This document shows positions 43,123 through 51,421 of a DNA stretch of 51,421 bases, one piece after another. The stretch is from an uncultured Lachnospiraceae bacterium (GTDB lineage: Bacteria > Bacillota > Clostridia > Lachnospirales > Lachnospiraceae), in contig CAJOLD010000001.1 of NCBI GenBank assembly GCA_905235435.1, positions 1 through 51,421 on the forward strand, read 5' to 3'. The notes under the pieces are model-generated. The model saw only the letters and a program-made list of their open reading frames with translations. It searched no databases and was not told where the DNA came from. The translations under genes were made by a program, and so were the position numbers. How positions within the stretch are numbered: position 1 is the first letter of the stretch; each line of letters starts with the position of its first letter.

Positions 43123-45252
43123 ATGGCAGAAATCAATTATTCCAATCCGGCATACTATACAAACCGGGAATTAAGCTGGCTCGACTTTAACCTCCGGATC
43201 CTCGGTGAGGCAAGGGATAAGGAGAACCCTCTTTTTGACAGACTGAAATTCCTGAGCATCACTTCCTCCAACCTGGATGAGTTTTTCATGGTCCGGGTGG
43301 CCTCCCTGAAGGATCAGGTCCACGCCGGTTATAACAAGAAGGATATCGCGGGCCAAACGCCCACGGAGCAGATCGAAAAGATCAACGCGAAGGCGCATAA
43401 ACTGGTCACCACCCAGTACAACACCTGGAACCGGTCTCTGCTCCCCGCGCTGAGGGACGCGGGCATAGAGCTGATCACCGAGCATCAGCGGCTGACGCCG
43501 GGGCAGAGAGCGTATGTCGATCAGTATTTCGAGGAGAACATCTACCCGGTACTGACGCCCATGGCCATGGATTCCGCGAGGCCTTTCCCGCTGATCAGGA
43601 ACAAATCCCTCAACATCGGCGCCCTGATCACCAAAAAAGGAGAGAAGAGCAAGGCGCAGTTCGCGACGGTGCAGGTGCCTGGAGGCATCCCCCGGGTGAT
43701 CGAACTTCCCGATGAAGGAGACGGCGTACAGAGATGCATCCTCCTGGAGGAGATCATAGAAGCCAACATGGACAAGCTGTTCCTGGGCTATGATGTGGTC
43801 AGCGCCCATCCGTACAGGGTCATGAGGAACGCGGACCTGACGATCGACGAGGATGAGGCGGAGGATCTGCTCAAGGAGATCGAGAAAAAGCTCAAAGGAC
43901 GCCAGTGGGGCGAGGTCATCCGTCTGGAGATCGAGGATACCATGGAGGATAAGCTCCGCAAGATCCTCAGGAAGGAGTTTGACGTCCGGGAGGAGGAGAT
44001 CTATAAGATCTCCGGCCCGATCGACCTGACGTTCCTCTTTAAGATGTACGGCATTGAGGGCTTTGACGACTTTAAGGTAAAGCCCTATACCCCGCAGCCC
44101 GTACCGGGACTGGGGGATGAGGAGGATCTCTTTGCGGCCATCCGCAGGAAAGATATCTTCCTGCATCATCCCTACATGACTTTTGACCCGGTCGTCCAGT
44201 TCGTACAGAAGGCGGCGCAGGATCCGAACGTCCTGGCCATCAAGCAGACCCTGTACCGCGTGAGCGGCAATTCGCCGATCGTCGCGGCACTCGCGAAGGC
44301 CGCCGACAACGGGAAACAGGTGACGGTCCTTGTGGAGCTGAAGGCGAGGTTCGATGAGGAGAACAATATCATCTGGGCAAAGATGCTTGAGAAAGCGGGC
44401 TGCCACGTGATCTACGGCCTGGTCGGCCTGAAGACCCACAGCAAGATCACCCTCGTGGTGCGCCGCGAGGAGGACGGGATCCGCCGTTATGTGCATCTGG
44501 GCACCGGCAACTACAACGACAGCACCGCGAAGCTGTATACGGACTGCGGGATCATGACCTGCGCCGAGAACATCGGCGAGGATGCCACCGCTGTCTTCAA
44601 TATGCTCTCCGGCTATTCCGAACCGAGGCGCTGGAACAGCCTCGCCGTCGCGCCGATCTGGCTGCGCGGGAAGTTTGTGGAGCTGATCCGCCGCGAAGCG
44701 GAGCACGCGAAGGCCGGACAGCCGGCGCACATCATCGCGAAGATGAATTCGCTGTGCGATCCGGATATCATTGCGGAACTCTACGCGGCCAGCGCTGCCG
44801 GCGTGAAGATCGAGCTGATCGTCCGCGGCATCTGCTGCCTGAAGGTGGGCATCCCGAATGTCAGCGAGAACATTACGGTCCGCTCCATCGTAGGCACCTT
44901 CCTCGAGCATGCGCGCATCTTCTATTTCCGCAACGGCGGGGAGGAAGAATACTATATGGGCAGCGCGGACTGGATGCCCAGGAACCTTGACCGGCGCGTG
45001 GAGATCGTGTTCCCGGTGGAGGATCCCGATCTGCAGGAGGAGGTCCGCCACATTCTGGACATCCAGCTGGCGGATACGATCAAAGCGCAGGAGCTGCAGC
45101 CGGACGATACCTATGAAAGAATCGACCGCCGCGGCAAGATGCCTCTGTGCGCGCAGGACTTCTTCTGCGAGGAGGCCGTCGACCGCGCGAGAAAAAAGAC
45201 GCAGCCCATGAGCAGGACGTTTAAGCCGGCGGAACCTGCGGAAGAAGAGTAG
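43123..45252 (+). CDS. ppk1: Polyphosphate kinase (PPK1)
   Basis: Reversibly transfers the ATP gamma-phosphate to polyphosphate. 709 residues. The N domain shows NRELSWLDFNLRIL near 12, LKFLSITSSNLDEFFMVRVA near 41, and the head domain AMDSARPFPLIRNKSLN near 147. The catalytic core has LKARFDEENNI near 408 and GLKTHSKITLVVR near 431 (autophosphorylated His). HLGTGNYND near 458 and the second phospholipase-D-like His region near 590 (RGICCLKVGI) follow. ATG 43123 follows ataggaggag by a few bases. The upstream neighbour is a Ppx/GppA-like protein. Confidence 0.97.
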   Translation: MAEINYSNPAYYTNRELSWLDFNLRILGEARDKENPLFDRLKFLSITSSNLDEFFMVRVASLKDQVHAGYNKKDIAGQTPTEQIEKINAKAHKLVTTQYNTWNRSLLPALRDAGIELITEHQRLTPGQRAYVDQYFEENIYPVLTPMAMDSARPFPLIRNKSLNIGALITKKGEKSKAQFATVQVPGGIPRVIELPDEGDGVQRCILLEEIIEANMDKLFLGYDVVSAHPYRVMRNADLTIDEDEAEDLLKEIEKKLKGRQWGEVIRLEIEDTMEDKLRKILRKEFDVREEEIYKISGPIDLTFLFKMYGIEGFDDFKVKPYTPQPVPGLGDEEDLFAAIRRKDIFLHHPYMTFDPVVQFVQKAAQDPNVLAIKQTLYRVSGNSPIVAALAKAADNGKQVTVLVELKARFDEENNIIWAKMLEKAGCHVIYGLVGLKTHSKITLVVRREEDGIRRYVHLGTGNYNDSTAKLYTDCGIMTCAENIGEDATAVFNMLSGYSEPRRWNSLAVAPIWLRGKFVELIRREAEHAKAGQPAHIIAKMNSLCDPDIIAELYAASAAGVKIELIVRGICCLKVGIPNVSENITVRSIVGTFLEHARIFYFRNGGEEEYYMGSADWMPRNLDRRVEIVFPVEDPDLQEEVRHILDIQLADTIKAQELQPDDTYERIDRRGKMPLCAQDFFCEEAVDRARKKTQPMSRTFKPAEPAEEE

Positions 45253-45269
45253 GGCCGGCAGAGGGACAT

Positions 45270-46358
45270 ATGGAGAAGAAACAGCAGCTGCCCCGCGCGG
45301 GCAGGGAGAAGACGAAAAAGATCAGGATCGGCAGCCGGACCATCGGCGGCGGGAGCCCCATCCTGATCCAGTCGATGACCAATACGAAAACGGAGGATGT
45401 GGACGCGACGGTCGCGCAGATCGAAGAGCTTACGCGCGCCGGCTGCGAGATCGTGCGGTGCGCGGTCCCCACGCAGGAGGCGGCCGCCGCCCTCAGGCAG
45501 ATCCGCAGACAGATCAGCATCCCCCTGGTCGCCGACATCCATTTTGATCACAGGCTGGCGCTGGCTGCCATCGACAGCGGCGCCGACAAGATCCGGATCA
45601 ACCCCGGCAACATCGGCTCCGCGGAAAAGGTCCGCATGGTCGTCGACGCCTGCAGGGAGAGGGATATCCCCATCCGCGTGGGCGTCAACAGCGGCTCTCT
45701 GGAGAAAGAGCTCGTGCAGAAGTACGGCGGGGTGACGGCGGCCGGTCTCGTGGAGAGCGCCCTTGACAAGGTGCGCTGGATCGAGGAGATGAATTACGAC
45801 AAGATCGTCGTCAGCATCAAGTCGTCGGACGTTCTGATGTGCGCGCAGGCCTATGAAGAGTTTTCCAAAGTGAGCAGCTATCCGCTGCATGTGGGAATCA
45901 CGGAAGCCGGGACGCTCCTTACGGGGAGCATCAAATCGGCCGTCGGTCTGACGCTCATCCTGTCGAAGGGGATCGGAGATACGGTGCGTGTTTCGCTGAC
46001 GGGAGATCCCGTGGAAGAGGTGCGCGGAGCGAAGCAGATCCTCCGCTCCCTGGAGCTTCGCAGCGGCGGCGTGGAGGTCGTATCCTGCCCGACCTGCGGA
46101 AGAACGCAGATCGACCTGATCGGTCTTGCCGAGCAGGTGGGAGAGATGACAAGAGATCTCCCGATGGACCTGAAGGTGGCTGTGATGGGTTGCGTCGTGA
46201 ACGGGCCCGGGGAAGCCAGGGAGGCCGATATCGGGATCGCCGGCGGCAAAGGCTTCGGCCTGCTGTTCAAAAAGGGAGAGGTCATACGGAAAGTGCCCGA
46301 GGACGAGCTCCTTTCGGCGCTCCGTGAAGAGCTTAAGTTATTAGAAGGATCCATATGA
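45270..46358 (+). CDS. ispG: 4-hydroxy-3-methylbut-2-en-1-yl diphosphate synthase (flavodoxin/ferredoxin)
   Basis: Penultimate enzyme of the MEP isoprenoid pathway (GcpE). 362 residues. A TIM barrel contains ILIQSMTNTKTEDV near 31, EIVRCAVPTQEAA near 60, PLVADIHFDHRLAL near 85 and KIRINPGNIG near 109. The C-terminal iron-sulfur domain shows SCPTCGRTQIDL near 271 and MGCVVNGPGEAREADIG near 308, giving the three cluster cysteines. ATG 45270 follows gcagaggg. The stop overlaps the polC ATG by 4 bases. Confidence 0.97.
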   Translation: MEKKQQLPRAGREKTKKIRIGSRTIGGGSPILIQSMTNTKTEDVDATVAQIEELTRAGCEIVRCAVPTQEAAAALRQIRRQISIPLVADIHFDHRLALAAIDSGADKIRINPGNIGSAEKVRMVVDACRERDIPIRVGVNSGSLEKELVQKYGGVTAAGLVESALDKVRWIEEMNYDKIVVSIKSSDVLMCAQAYEEFSKVSSYPLHVGITEAGTLLTGSIKSAVGLTLILSKGIGDTVRVSLTGDPVEEVRGAKQILRSLELRSGGVEVVSCPTCGRTQIDLIGLAEQVGEMTRDLPMDLKVAVMGCVVNGPGEAREADIGIAGGKGFGLLFKKGEVIRKVPEDELLSALREELKLLEGSI

Positions 46359-49300
46359 AATCATTTAAGGAAGCGTTCCCTTCCCTGAAGCTTTCGGGGG
46401 AGGCGGCAGAGCAGATGGAGCACATGCAGGTGGAGCGGGTGACCGTCAATACGGCCCGGGACCACATGAAGATCTATCTGCAGGGGACGTACCCCATCCA
46501 TAAAGAGATCATTTTCGAGACAGAGCGGGCCATAGAAAGGCAGCTCTGTTTCGATTTTAAGGTGCGCGTGACGATCGTGGAGCACTATACGCTCTCCCCG
46601 CAGTTTACGGCGCGCAGGCTGATGGACGTGTACAGGGACAGTATCCTCGCGGAACTGCGGGCGCGCAACATTTTCCTTTACGACATGTTCCGGCGGGCCG
46701 GGATCGGATTTACGGACGAGAGCAGGATGGAGCTGGTCCTGGACGACACGATCGTAGCGAGACAGCACAAAGAAGAGCTGATCCGCGCGCTCGAGACGAT
46801 CTTCTGCGACCGCTGCGGGCAGGACCTGATCATCAGCTGCAGCTTTAAGCCGGCCGGGGAGAGCGAGCAGGCAAAGCTCGCCCGGATGCGCGAGGAGGAG
46901 GAGGTCCGCCGGATCAGCCGGGAATACCGGCCTCCCAAAGACGCGGAGGATGACAAGGCCTTTCTGGACGCCGGCGCGGACAAAAAGAAACCGGCCGCAA
47001 AGAGCAGCCGTTCCTCTGCGGAAAAAGCAAAAAGCGAGGGCACCGCGGGGAAAGGGCGCACCTTATCTACGGCCGCCGGGGGCAGAGGGAGAGCCGGAGC
47101 GTCCGGAAAAGGAAGCGCCTCGCGGCGCGCGGAGCTTCGAAGGTCAACGAACCCCGACGTCATCTACGGAAGGGATTTCGAGGAGGACGCCGAGCCGCTC
47201 TCCGGGATCACCGGCGAAGAGAAAAGGGGCGTTGTCGTCCGGGGCCGCATCATCTCCATGGAGGAGAGAGAGATCCGTTCGGAGCGCCACATGGTCTCCT
47301 TTGTTCTCACGGATTATACCGATTCCATCATCGTCAAGCTCTTTGTGGAGAACGAGCTGATGGAAGAGCTGCACGGCCTGCTGAAGAAGGGCATGTTCGT
47401 CAAGGTGAAGGGCTTTGCGGACATGGACGATTTCCAGCGGGAAGTGACGGTCGGCCATGTCGTCGGGATCCGGAAGACCGCGGATTTCCGGGATCCCAGG
47501 ATGGACCTGGCGCCGGTCAAACGCGTGGAGCTGCACTGCCATACCAAGATGAGCGATATGGACGGCGTCTCGGATGTGAAGGATATTATCGAGACCGCCA
47601 TGTCCTGGGGGCATCAGGCGATCGCCGTCACGGACCACGGCGCCGTGCAGGCCTTCCCCGACGCGGCGCACGCGCTGCCGAAGGATTCGGATTTCAAGGT
47701 GATCTACGGGCTGGAGGCCTACCTCGTGGATGATCTGAAGGATATCGTCACGAACTCCCGCGGTCAGTCCCTGCGCGGGTCCTTCGTCGTTTTCGACCTG
47801 GAGACAACGGGCTTTTCACCGGCCGAAAACAAGATCATCGAGATCGGGGCGGTGCGCGTCGAGGACGGAAAGATCACGGACACCTTCAGCACGTTCGTAA
47901 ACCCGGAGGTGCCGATCCCGCTGCGCATTGAGGAGCTGACGAGCATTACGGACCGCATGGTGATGGAGGCGGAGACGATCGAAGCGATCCTCCCGCGCTT
48001 CCTGGAATTCTGCAGGGGCGCCGTCCTCGTTGCCCACAACGCGGCCTTCGATCTGAGCTTTATCGAGGCGAACTGCCGCAGGCTGGGCCTTGATTATGAT
48101 TTTACGGGCGCTGACACGGTGGCGATGGCGAGGGTCCTTCTGCCCGAGCTTCACCGCTTCAAGCTGGACACGGTCGCCAAGGCTGTGGGCGTATCGCTGG
48201 AACACCACCACCGGGCCGTGGACGACGCCGCGTGCACGGCGCAGATCTTTCTGAAATTTATCGCGATGCTGGAGGAGAAGGGCATCACGGACCTGGACGG
48301 GGTCAATGAGCTTGGCCGCTCCTCGGAGGACCAGATCAAAAAGCTCCCGACCTACCACTGCATCCTGCTCGCGAAGAACGATATCGGCAGGATCAATCTC
48401 TACCGCCTTGTCTCCTGGTCGCACCTGAAATACTTCAGCCGCTTCCCGCGGATCCCGAAGAGCCTTCTTTCGCAGTACCGGGAGGGACTGCTGGTCGGCT
48501 CCGCCTGTGAGGCGGGAGAGCTGTACCGGGCGGTCATCCGCGGCGCCTCCGAGCAGGAGCTGGCCGGGATCGTCAGCTTTTACGACTACCTGGAGATCCA
48601 GCCGATCGGTAACAATCTCTTTATGACCAGGAAGACCTACAGCGATCCGAAGACGGTGGAGGAGCTTCAGGACTATAACCGGACCATCGTCCGCCTCGGG
48701 GAGCAGTACCTAAGGCCGGTCGCCGCGACCTGCGACGTGCATTTCCTGAACCCGGAGGACGAGATCTACCGCAGGATCATTATGAGCGGCAAGAAGTTCG
48801 ATGACGCGGATCTGCAGCCGCCGCTGTATCTGCATACGACGGAGGAGATGCTGCGGGAATTCGAATACCTCGGGGAGGAGAAGGCCTACGAGGTCGTGGT
48901 CACAAACACGGTGCGGATCGCCGATATGTGTGAGAAGATCAGCCCCGTGCGCCCCGACAAATGTCCTCCCGTGATCGAGGATTCGGACCGGATCCTCACG
49001 GAGATCTGCTACAACAAGGCGCACGAGGTGTACGGGGAGGAGCTTCCCCCCGTTGTCGAGGAGCGTCTGGAGAGGGAGCTGAACTCCATTATCTCCAACG
49101 GCTTTGCCGTCATGTATATCATCGCGCAGAAGCTGGTCTGGAAGTCCGTTGCCGACGGCTATCTGGTGGGATCGAGGGGATCGGTCGGTTCCTCCTTCGT
49201 TGCCACGATGGCGGGGATCACGGAGGTGAATCCCTTAAGCCCGCATTATATCTGCCCGAAATGCCATTATTCGGATTTCACTTCTCCGGAGGTCAAAAAG

Positions 49301-50869
49301 TTCGCCGGGATGGCCGGCTGCGATATGCCGGACAAAACCTGCCCCGTCTGCGGGGAGCCGCTCTCCAAGGAGGGCTTCGACATCCCCTTCGAGACCTTCC
49401 TGGGATTCAAGGGCAATAAGGAGCCGGATATCGACCTGAACTTCTCCGGTGAGTACCAGAGCAAGGCGCATAAATACACCGAGGTCATCTTCGGCGCGGG
49501 GCAGACCTACCGCGCCGGCACGATCGGCACGCTCGCCGAGAAGACGGCGTTCGGCTTTGTAAAGCATTACTACGAGGAGCACGGGCAGTACAAGCGTACC
49601 TGTGAGATCGACAGGATCGTGAACGGCTGCGTGGGGATCCGCCGGACGACCGGCCAGCACCCCGGCGGCATCATCGTGCTTCCCTACGGGGAGGAGATCT
49701 ACTCCTTTACGCCGGTGCAGCATCCGGCGAACGATCCGGACACGGATATCATCACGACGCATTTTGATTATCACTCGATCGACCACAACCTTTTGAAGCT
49801 GGACATCCTCGGGCATGATGATCCGAGCATGATCCGCATGCTGGAGGATCTGACGGATGTGGACGCGAGGGCGATCCCGCTGGACGATAAGCAGGTGATG
49901 AGCCTGTTCCAGGGCACAGAGGCCCTCGGGATCACGCCGGAGCAGATCGGCGGCTGCCCGCTGGGCTCCCTCGGAATCCCCGAGTTCGGAACGGATTTCG
50001 CGATGCAGATGCTGGTCGATACGAAGCCGAAGTACTTCTCGGACCTGGTCAGGATCGCGGGGCTTGCCCACGGCACGGACGTGTGGCTGGGGAACGCGCA
50101 GACCCTCATCAAAGAGGGGAAGGCAACGATCTCCACGGCCATCTGCACCAGGGACGATATTATGACCTACCTGATCGAGAAAGGGCTGGACAAGGAGAGA
50201 TCCTTTACGATCATGGAGAGCGTCCGCAAGGGCAAGGGCTTAAAGCCGGAGTGGGAGGAGGACATGAGGGATCATGATGTCCCCGACTGGTACGTCTGGT
50301 CCTGCAAAAAGATCAAGTACATGTTCCCCAAGGCGCACGCAGCGGCTTACGTGATGATGGCCTGGCGCATCGCCTGGTTCAAGATCAACCGCCCGCTCGC
50401 CTACTACGCGGCGTTCTTCAGCATCCGCGCGTCAGGCTTCGACTACAGGCTCATGTGCCTGGGGGAGGAGCGCCTGCTGGCGCATATGGCCGATTTCGAG
50501 AGCCGCATGGACAGCCTTAGCAAGAAGGAGGAGGATGTCTACCGGGATATGAGGATCGTGCGGGAGATGTACGAGAGGGGCTTTGAATTCATGCCCATCG
50601 ACCTTGAGAGAGTGCACGCCAGCCGGTTCCAGATCATCGACGGGAAGCTGATGCCGTCCCTGTGCAGCATCGACGGCATGGGCGCGAAGGCGGCCGAGGG
50701 CGTGACGGAGGCGGTCCGGGACGGGATGTTCCTCTCAAAGCAGGACTTCCGCGACCGCGCGAAGGTCAGCAAGACGATCGCAGACCAGCTGGAGGAGCTC
50801 GGAATCCTGACGGGCCTTCCGGAGACCAACCAGCTGTCCATCTTCGACATCCGGCCGGATGGCGAATGA
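46355..50869 (+). CDS. polC: DNA polymerase III alpha subunit, PolC type
   Basis: Main replicative polymerase of low-GC Gram-positive bacteria. 1504 residues. N-terminal domain (1-180), a basic low-complexity Ala/Lys/Ser/Gly-rich linker (about 205-265), an OB-fold domain (about 285-385), and a PHP domain starting VELHCHTKMSDMDG near 390, interrupted by the proofreading exonuclease with VVFDLETTGFSP near 477. The polymerase core includes VGSRGSVGSSFVATMAGITE near 945, a zinc motif CPKCH and CPVCG around 967-1000, and KEPDIDLNFSGEY near 1022 with the catalytic Asp pair. Overlaps ispG by 4 bases behind agaagga. The linker is longer than I expect for PolC. Confidence 0.97.
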   Translation: MKSFKEAFPSLKLSGEAAEQMEHMQVERVTVNTARDHMKIYLQGTYPIHKEIIFETERAIERQLCFDFKVRVTIVEHYTLSPQFTARRLMDVYRDSILAELRARNIFLYDMFRRAGIGFTDESRMELVLDDTIVARQHKEELIRALETIFCDRCGQDLIISCSFKPAGESEQAKLARMREEEEVRRISREYRPPKDAEDDKAFLDAGADKKKPAAKSSRSSAEKAKSEGTAGKGRTLSTAAGGRGRAGASGKGSASRRAELRRSTNPDVIYGRDFEEDAEPLSGITGEEKRGVVVRGRIISMEEREIRSERHMVSFVLTDYTDSIIVKLFVENELMEELHGLLKKGMFVKVKGFADMDDFQREVTVGHVVGIRKTADFRDPRMDLAPVKRVELHCHTKMSDMDGVSDVKDIIETAMSWGHQAIAVTDHGAVQAFPDAAHALPKDSDFKVIYGLEAYLVDDLKDIVTNSRGQSLRGSFVVFDLETTGFSPAENKIIEIGAVRVEDGKITDTFSTFVNPEVPIPLRIEELTSITDRMVMEAETIEAILPRFLEFCRGAVLVAHNAAFDLSFIEANCRRLGLDYDFTGADTVAMARVLLPELHRFKLDTVAKAVGVSLEHHHRAVDDAACTAQIFLKFIAMLEEKGITDLDGVNELGRSSEDQIKKLPTYHCILLAKNDIGRINLYRLVSWSHLKYFSRFPRIPKSLLSQYREGLLVGSACEAGELYRAVIRGASEQELAGIVSFYDYLEIQPIGNNLFMTRKTYSDPKTVEELQDYNRTIVRLGEQYLRPVAATCDVHFLNPEDEIYRRIIMSGKKFDDADLQPPLYLHTTEEMLREFEYLGEEKAYEVVVTNTVRIADMCEKISPVRPDKCPPVIEDSDRILTEICYNKAHEVYGEELPPVVEERLERELNSIISNGFAVMYIIAQKLVWKSVADGYLVGSRGSVGSSFVATMAGITEVNPLSPHYICPKCHYSDFTSPEVKKFAGMAGCDMPDKTCPVCGEPLSKEGFDIPFETFLGFKGNKEPDIDLNFSGEYQSKAHKYTEVIFGAGQTYRAGTIGTLAEKTAFGFVKHYYEEHGQYKRTCEIDRIVNGCVGIRRTTGQHPGGIIVLPYGEEIYSFTPVQHPANDPDTDIITTHFDYHSIDHNLLKLDILGHDDPSMIRMLEDLTDVDARAIPLDDKQVMSLFQGTEALGITPEQIGGCPLGSLGIPEFGTDFAMQMLVDTKPKYFSDLVRIAGLAHGTDVWLGNAQTLIKEGKATISTAICTRDDIMTYLIEKGLDKERSFTIMESVRKGKGLKPEWEEDMRDHDVPDWYVWSCKKIKYMFPKAHAAAYVMMAWRIAWFKINRPLAYYAAFFSIRASGFDYRLMCLGEERLLAHMADFESRMDSLSKKEEDVYRDMRIVREMYERGFEFMPIDLERVHASRFQIIDGKLMPSLCSIDGMGAKAAEGVTEAVRDGMFLSKQDFRDRAKVSKTIADQLEELGILTGLPETNQLSIFDIRPDGE

Positions 50870-50890
50870 CGGACCGGAAAGGGACAGAGA

Positions 50891-51403
50891 ATGGACCATA
50901 TCATACTGATCGGCTTCATGGGAGCCGGCAAGACAACGATCGGGAAAAAGCTTGCCAGACGGCTCGGCAGAGCGTTCGCCGATACGGATAAAGTCGTTGA
51001 AAAAGAAGAGGGGAGAAAGATCAGCGAGATCTTTGCCTCCGACGGCGAGGCCTATTTCAGGGCGGCGGAGACGAGGGCTTTAAAGTCACTCGCCGAAAGC
51101 CCGGAGCCTCTGGTGATCGCGTGCGGCGGAGGCCTGCCCATCCAGGAGGTCAACCGCCCGATCCTGAAAGAGATGGGAAAGACGGTCTACCTTACGGCCC
51201 AGACAGGGACCCTTGTGATGAGGCTCTCCCGCGACACCAGCCGTCCGCTGCTGCAGGGCGGAGACCTTGAGGAGAAGATCGCGCAGCTGAAGCAGCAGAG
51301 AGAACCGGTCTATCTTTCCGCGGCGGACATCTGCGTAGCGACGGACCGGCGGAGTTTTGCAAGTATCCTGGACGAGATCACGGAAAAAACAGCCGGGGCA
51401 TAA
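50891..51403 (+). CDS. aroK: Shikimate kinase
   Basis: Phosphorylates shikimate for chorismate synthesis. 170 residues. P-loop GFMGAGKTTIG at 8-18, the shikimate Asp in ADTDK near 31-35, FxxxGEAYFRAAET near 48-60 (substrate Arg), VIACGGGLP near 75 (GGG motif), and the lid Arg in RPLLQGG near 117 are all present. ATG 50891 lies 21 bases after polC, behind aaagggacag. The gene ends 18 bases before the window edge; nothing more is readable there. Confidence 0.96.
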   Translation: MDHIILIGFMGAGKTTIGKKLARRLGRAFADTDKVVEKEEGRKISEIFASDGEAYFRAAETRALKSLAESPEPLVIACGGGLPIQEVNRPILKEMGKTVYLTAQTGTLVMRLSRDTSRPLLQGGDLEEKIAQLKQQREPVYLSAADICVATDRRSFASILDEITEKTAGA

Positions 51404-51421
51404 AAGGCTTGCATTGAAACA

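Noticed and set aside
43171..45051. 626-residue minus-strand open frame across ppk1
   Set aside because: Composition is typical of antisense GC-rich coding sequence; the plus strand carries all PPK1 motifs.
1..51421. CRISPR arrays, IS elements, prophage, integrases, tRNA or rRNA genes
   Set aside because: Looked for repeat-spacer runs, terminal inverted repeats, transposase motifs and tRNA cloverleaf ends; found none. The only notable repeats are the in-frame ones in infB.

Overview
The window looks like an ordinary, gene-dense chromosomal stretch from a GC-rich (about 60 % by eye) member of the Clostridia, most likely Lachnospiraceae-like. The evidence is a PolC-type DNA polymerase III, a SCIFF peptide with its radical SAM maturase, a fused SecDF, phi3T/B. 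subtilis-type ThyA, Gram-positive lipobox and sortless surface-polysaccharide genes, and GTG/TTG starts behind strong Shine-Dalgarno sequences. I see no tRNA or rRNA gene, insertion sequence, prophage, CRISPR array or integrase, and no gap longer than about 210 bases.

Layout. 1-8.9 kb: translation and RNA-processing block infB (5' end outside the window), rbfA, nrnA, truB, ribF, a small DUF3592-like membrane protein, rpsO and pnp, with structured leaders before rpsO and pnp. 9.0-11.9 kb: a three-gene ABC importer of the TrpX/Y/Z type. 12.0-14.4 kb (minus): tyrA-aroA, divergent from an EF-G-like GTPase. 14.6-20.7 kb: EF-G paralogue, the 47-residue six-cysteine SCIFF precursor, its maturase, and secDF. 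20.8-25.0 kb: recJ and leuS. 25.1-30.0 kb (minus): a MerR-type regulator fused to a methyltransferase, followed by rfbA-rfbB-rfbD-rfbC for dTDP-L-rhamnose. 30.1-31.5 kb: M20 dipeptidase. 31.6-36.0 kb: a lipoprotein and a membrane-anchored SGNH hydrolase (minus), divergent from an MBOAT acyltransferase and a DHHW protein, which together look like a surface-glycan O-acetylation set. 36.1-37.4 kb: thyA-folA. 37.5-38.9 kb (minus): pyrB-pyrI. 39.1-51.4 kb: pheA, a DUF815 AAA ATPase, a divergent Ppx/GppA-like protein, ppk1, ispG, polC and aroK.

How the parts fit. Aromatic amino-acid genes recur (TrpX-type importer, tyrA, aroA, pheA, aroK). Nucleotide supply is represented by thyA/folA and pyrBI. 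Cell-surface glycan functions (rhamnose operon, MBOAT/SGNH/DHHW) lie close together. Every convergent gene junction I could check carries one symmetric A-stem-T terminator serving both strands.

The most interesting points are: (1) the rfbA promoter has a 19-bp spacer filled by an AAGGT-N-ACG / CGT-N-ACCTT dyad, the architecture used by MerR-family activators, and lies just downstream of a MerR-methyltransferase gene; (2) the SCIFF locus, whose precursor is too short for routine ORF calling, has a 16-bp-paired hairpin between precursor and maturase genes and sits directly against secDF; (3) competing hairpins occur in the pnp and SCIFF leaders, and a terminator lies immediately after a strong promoter before the ABC importer. 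All functional statements rest on motif reading by eye; no database search or folding program was run.
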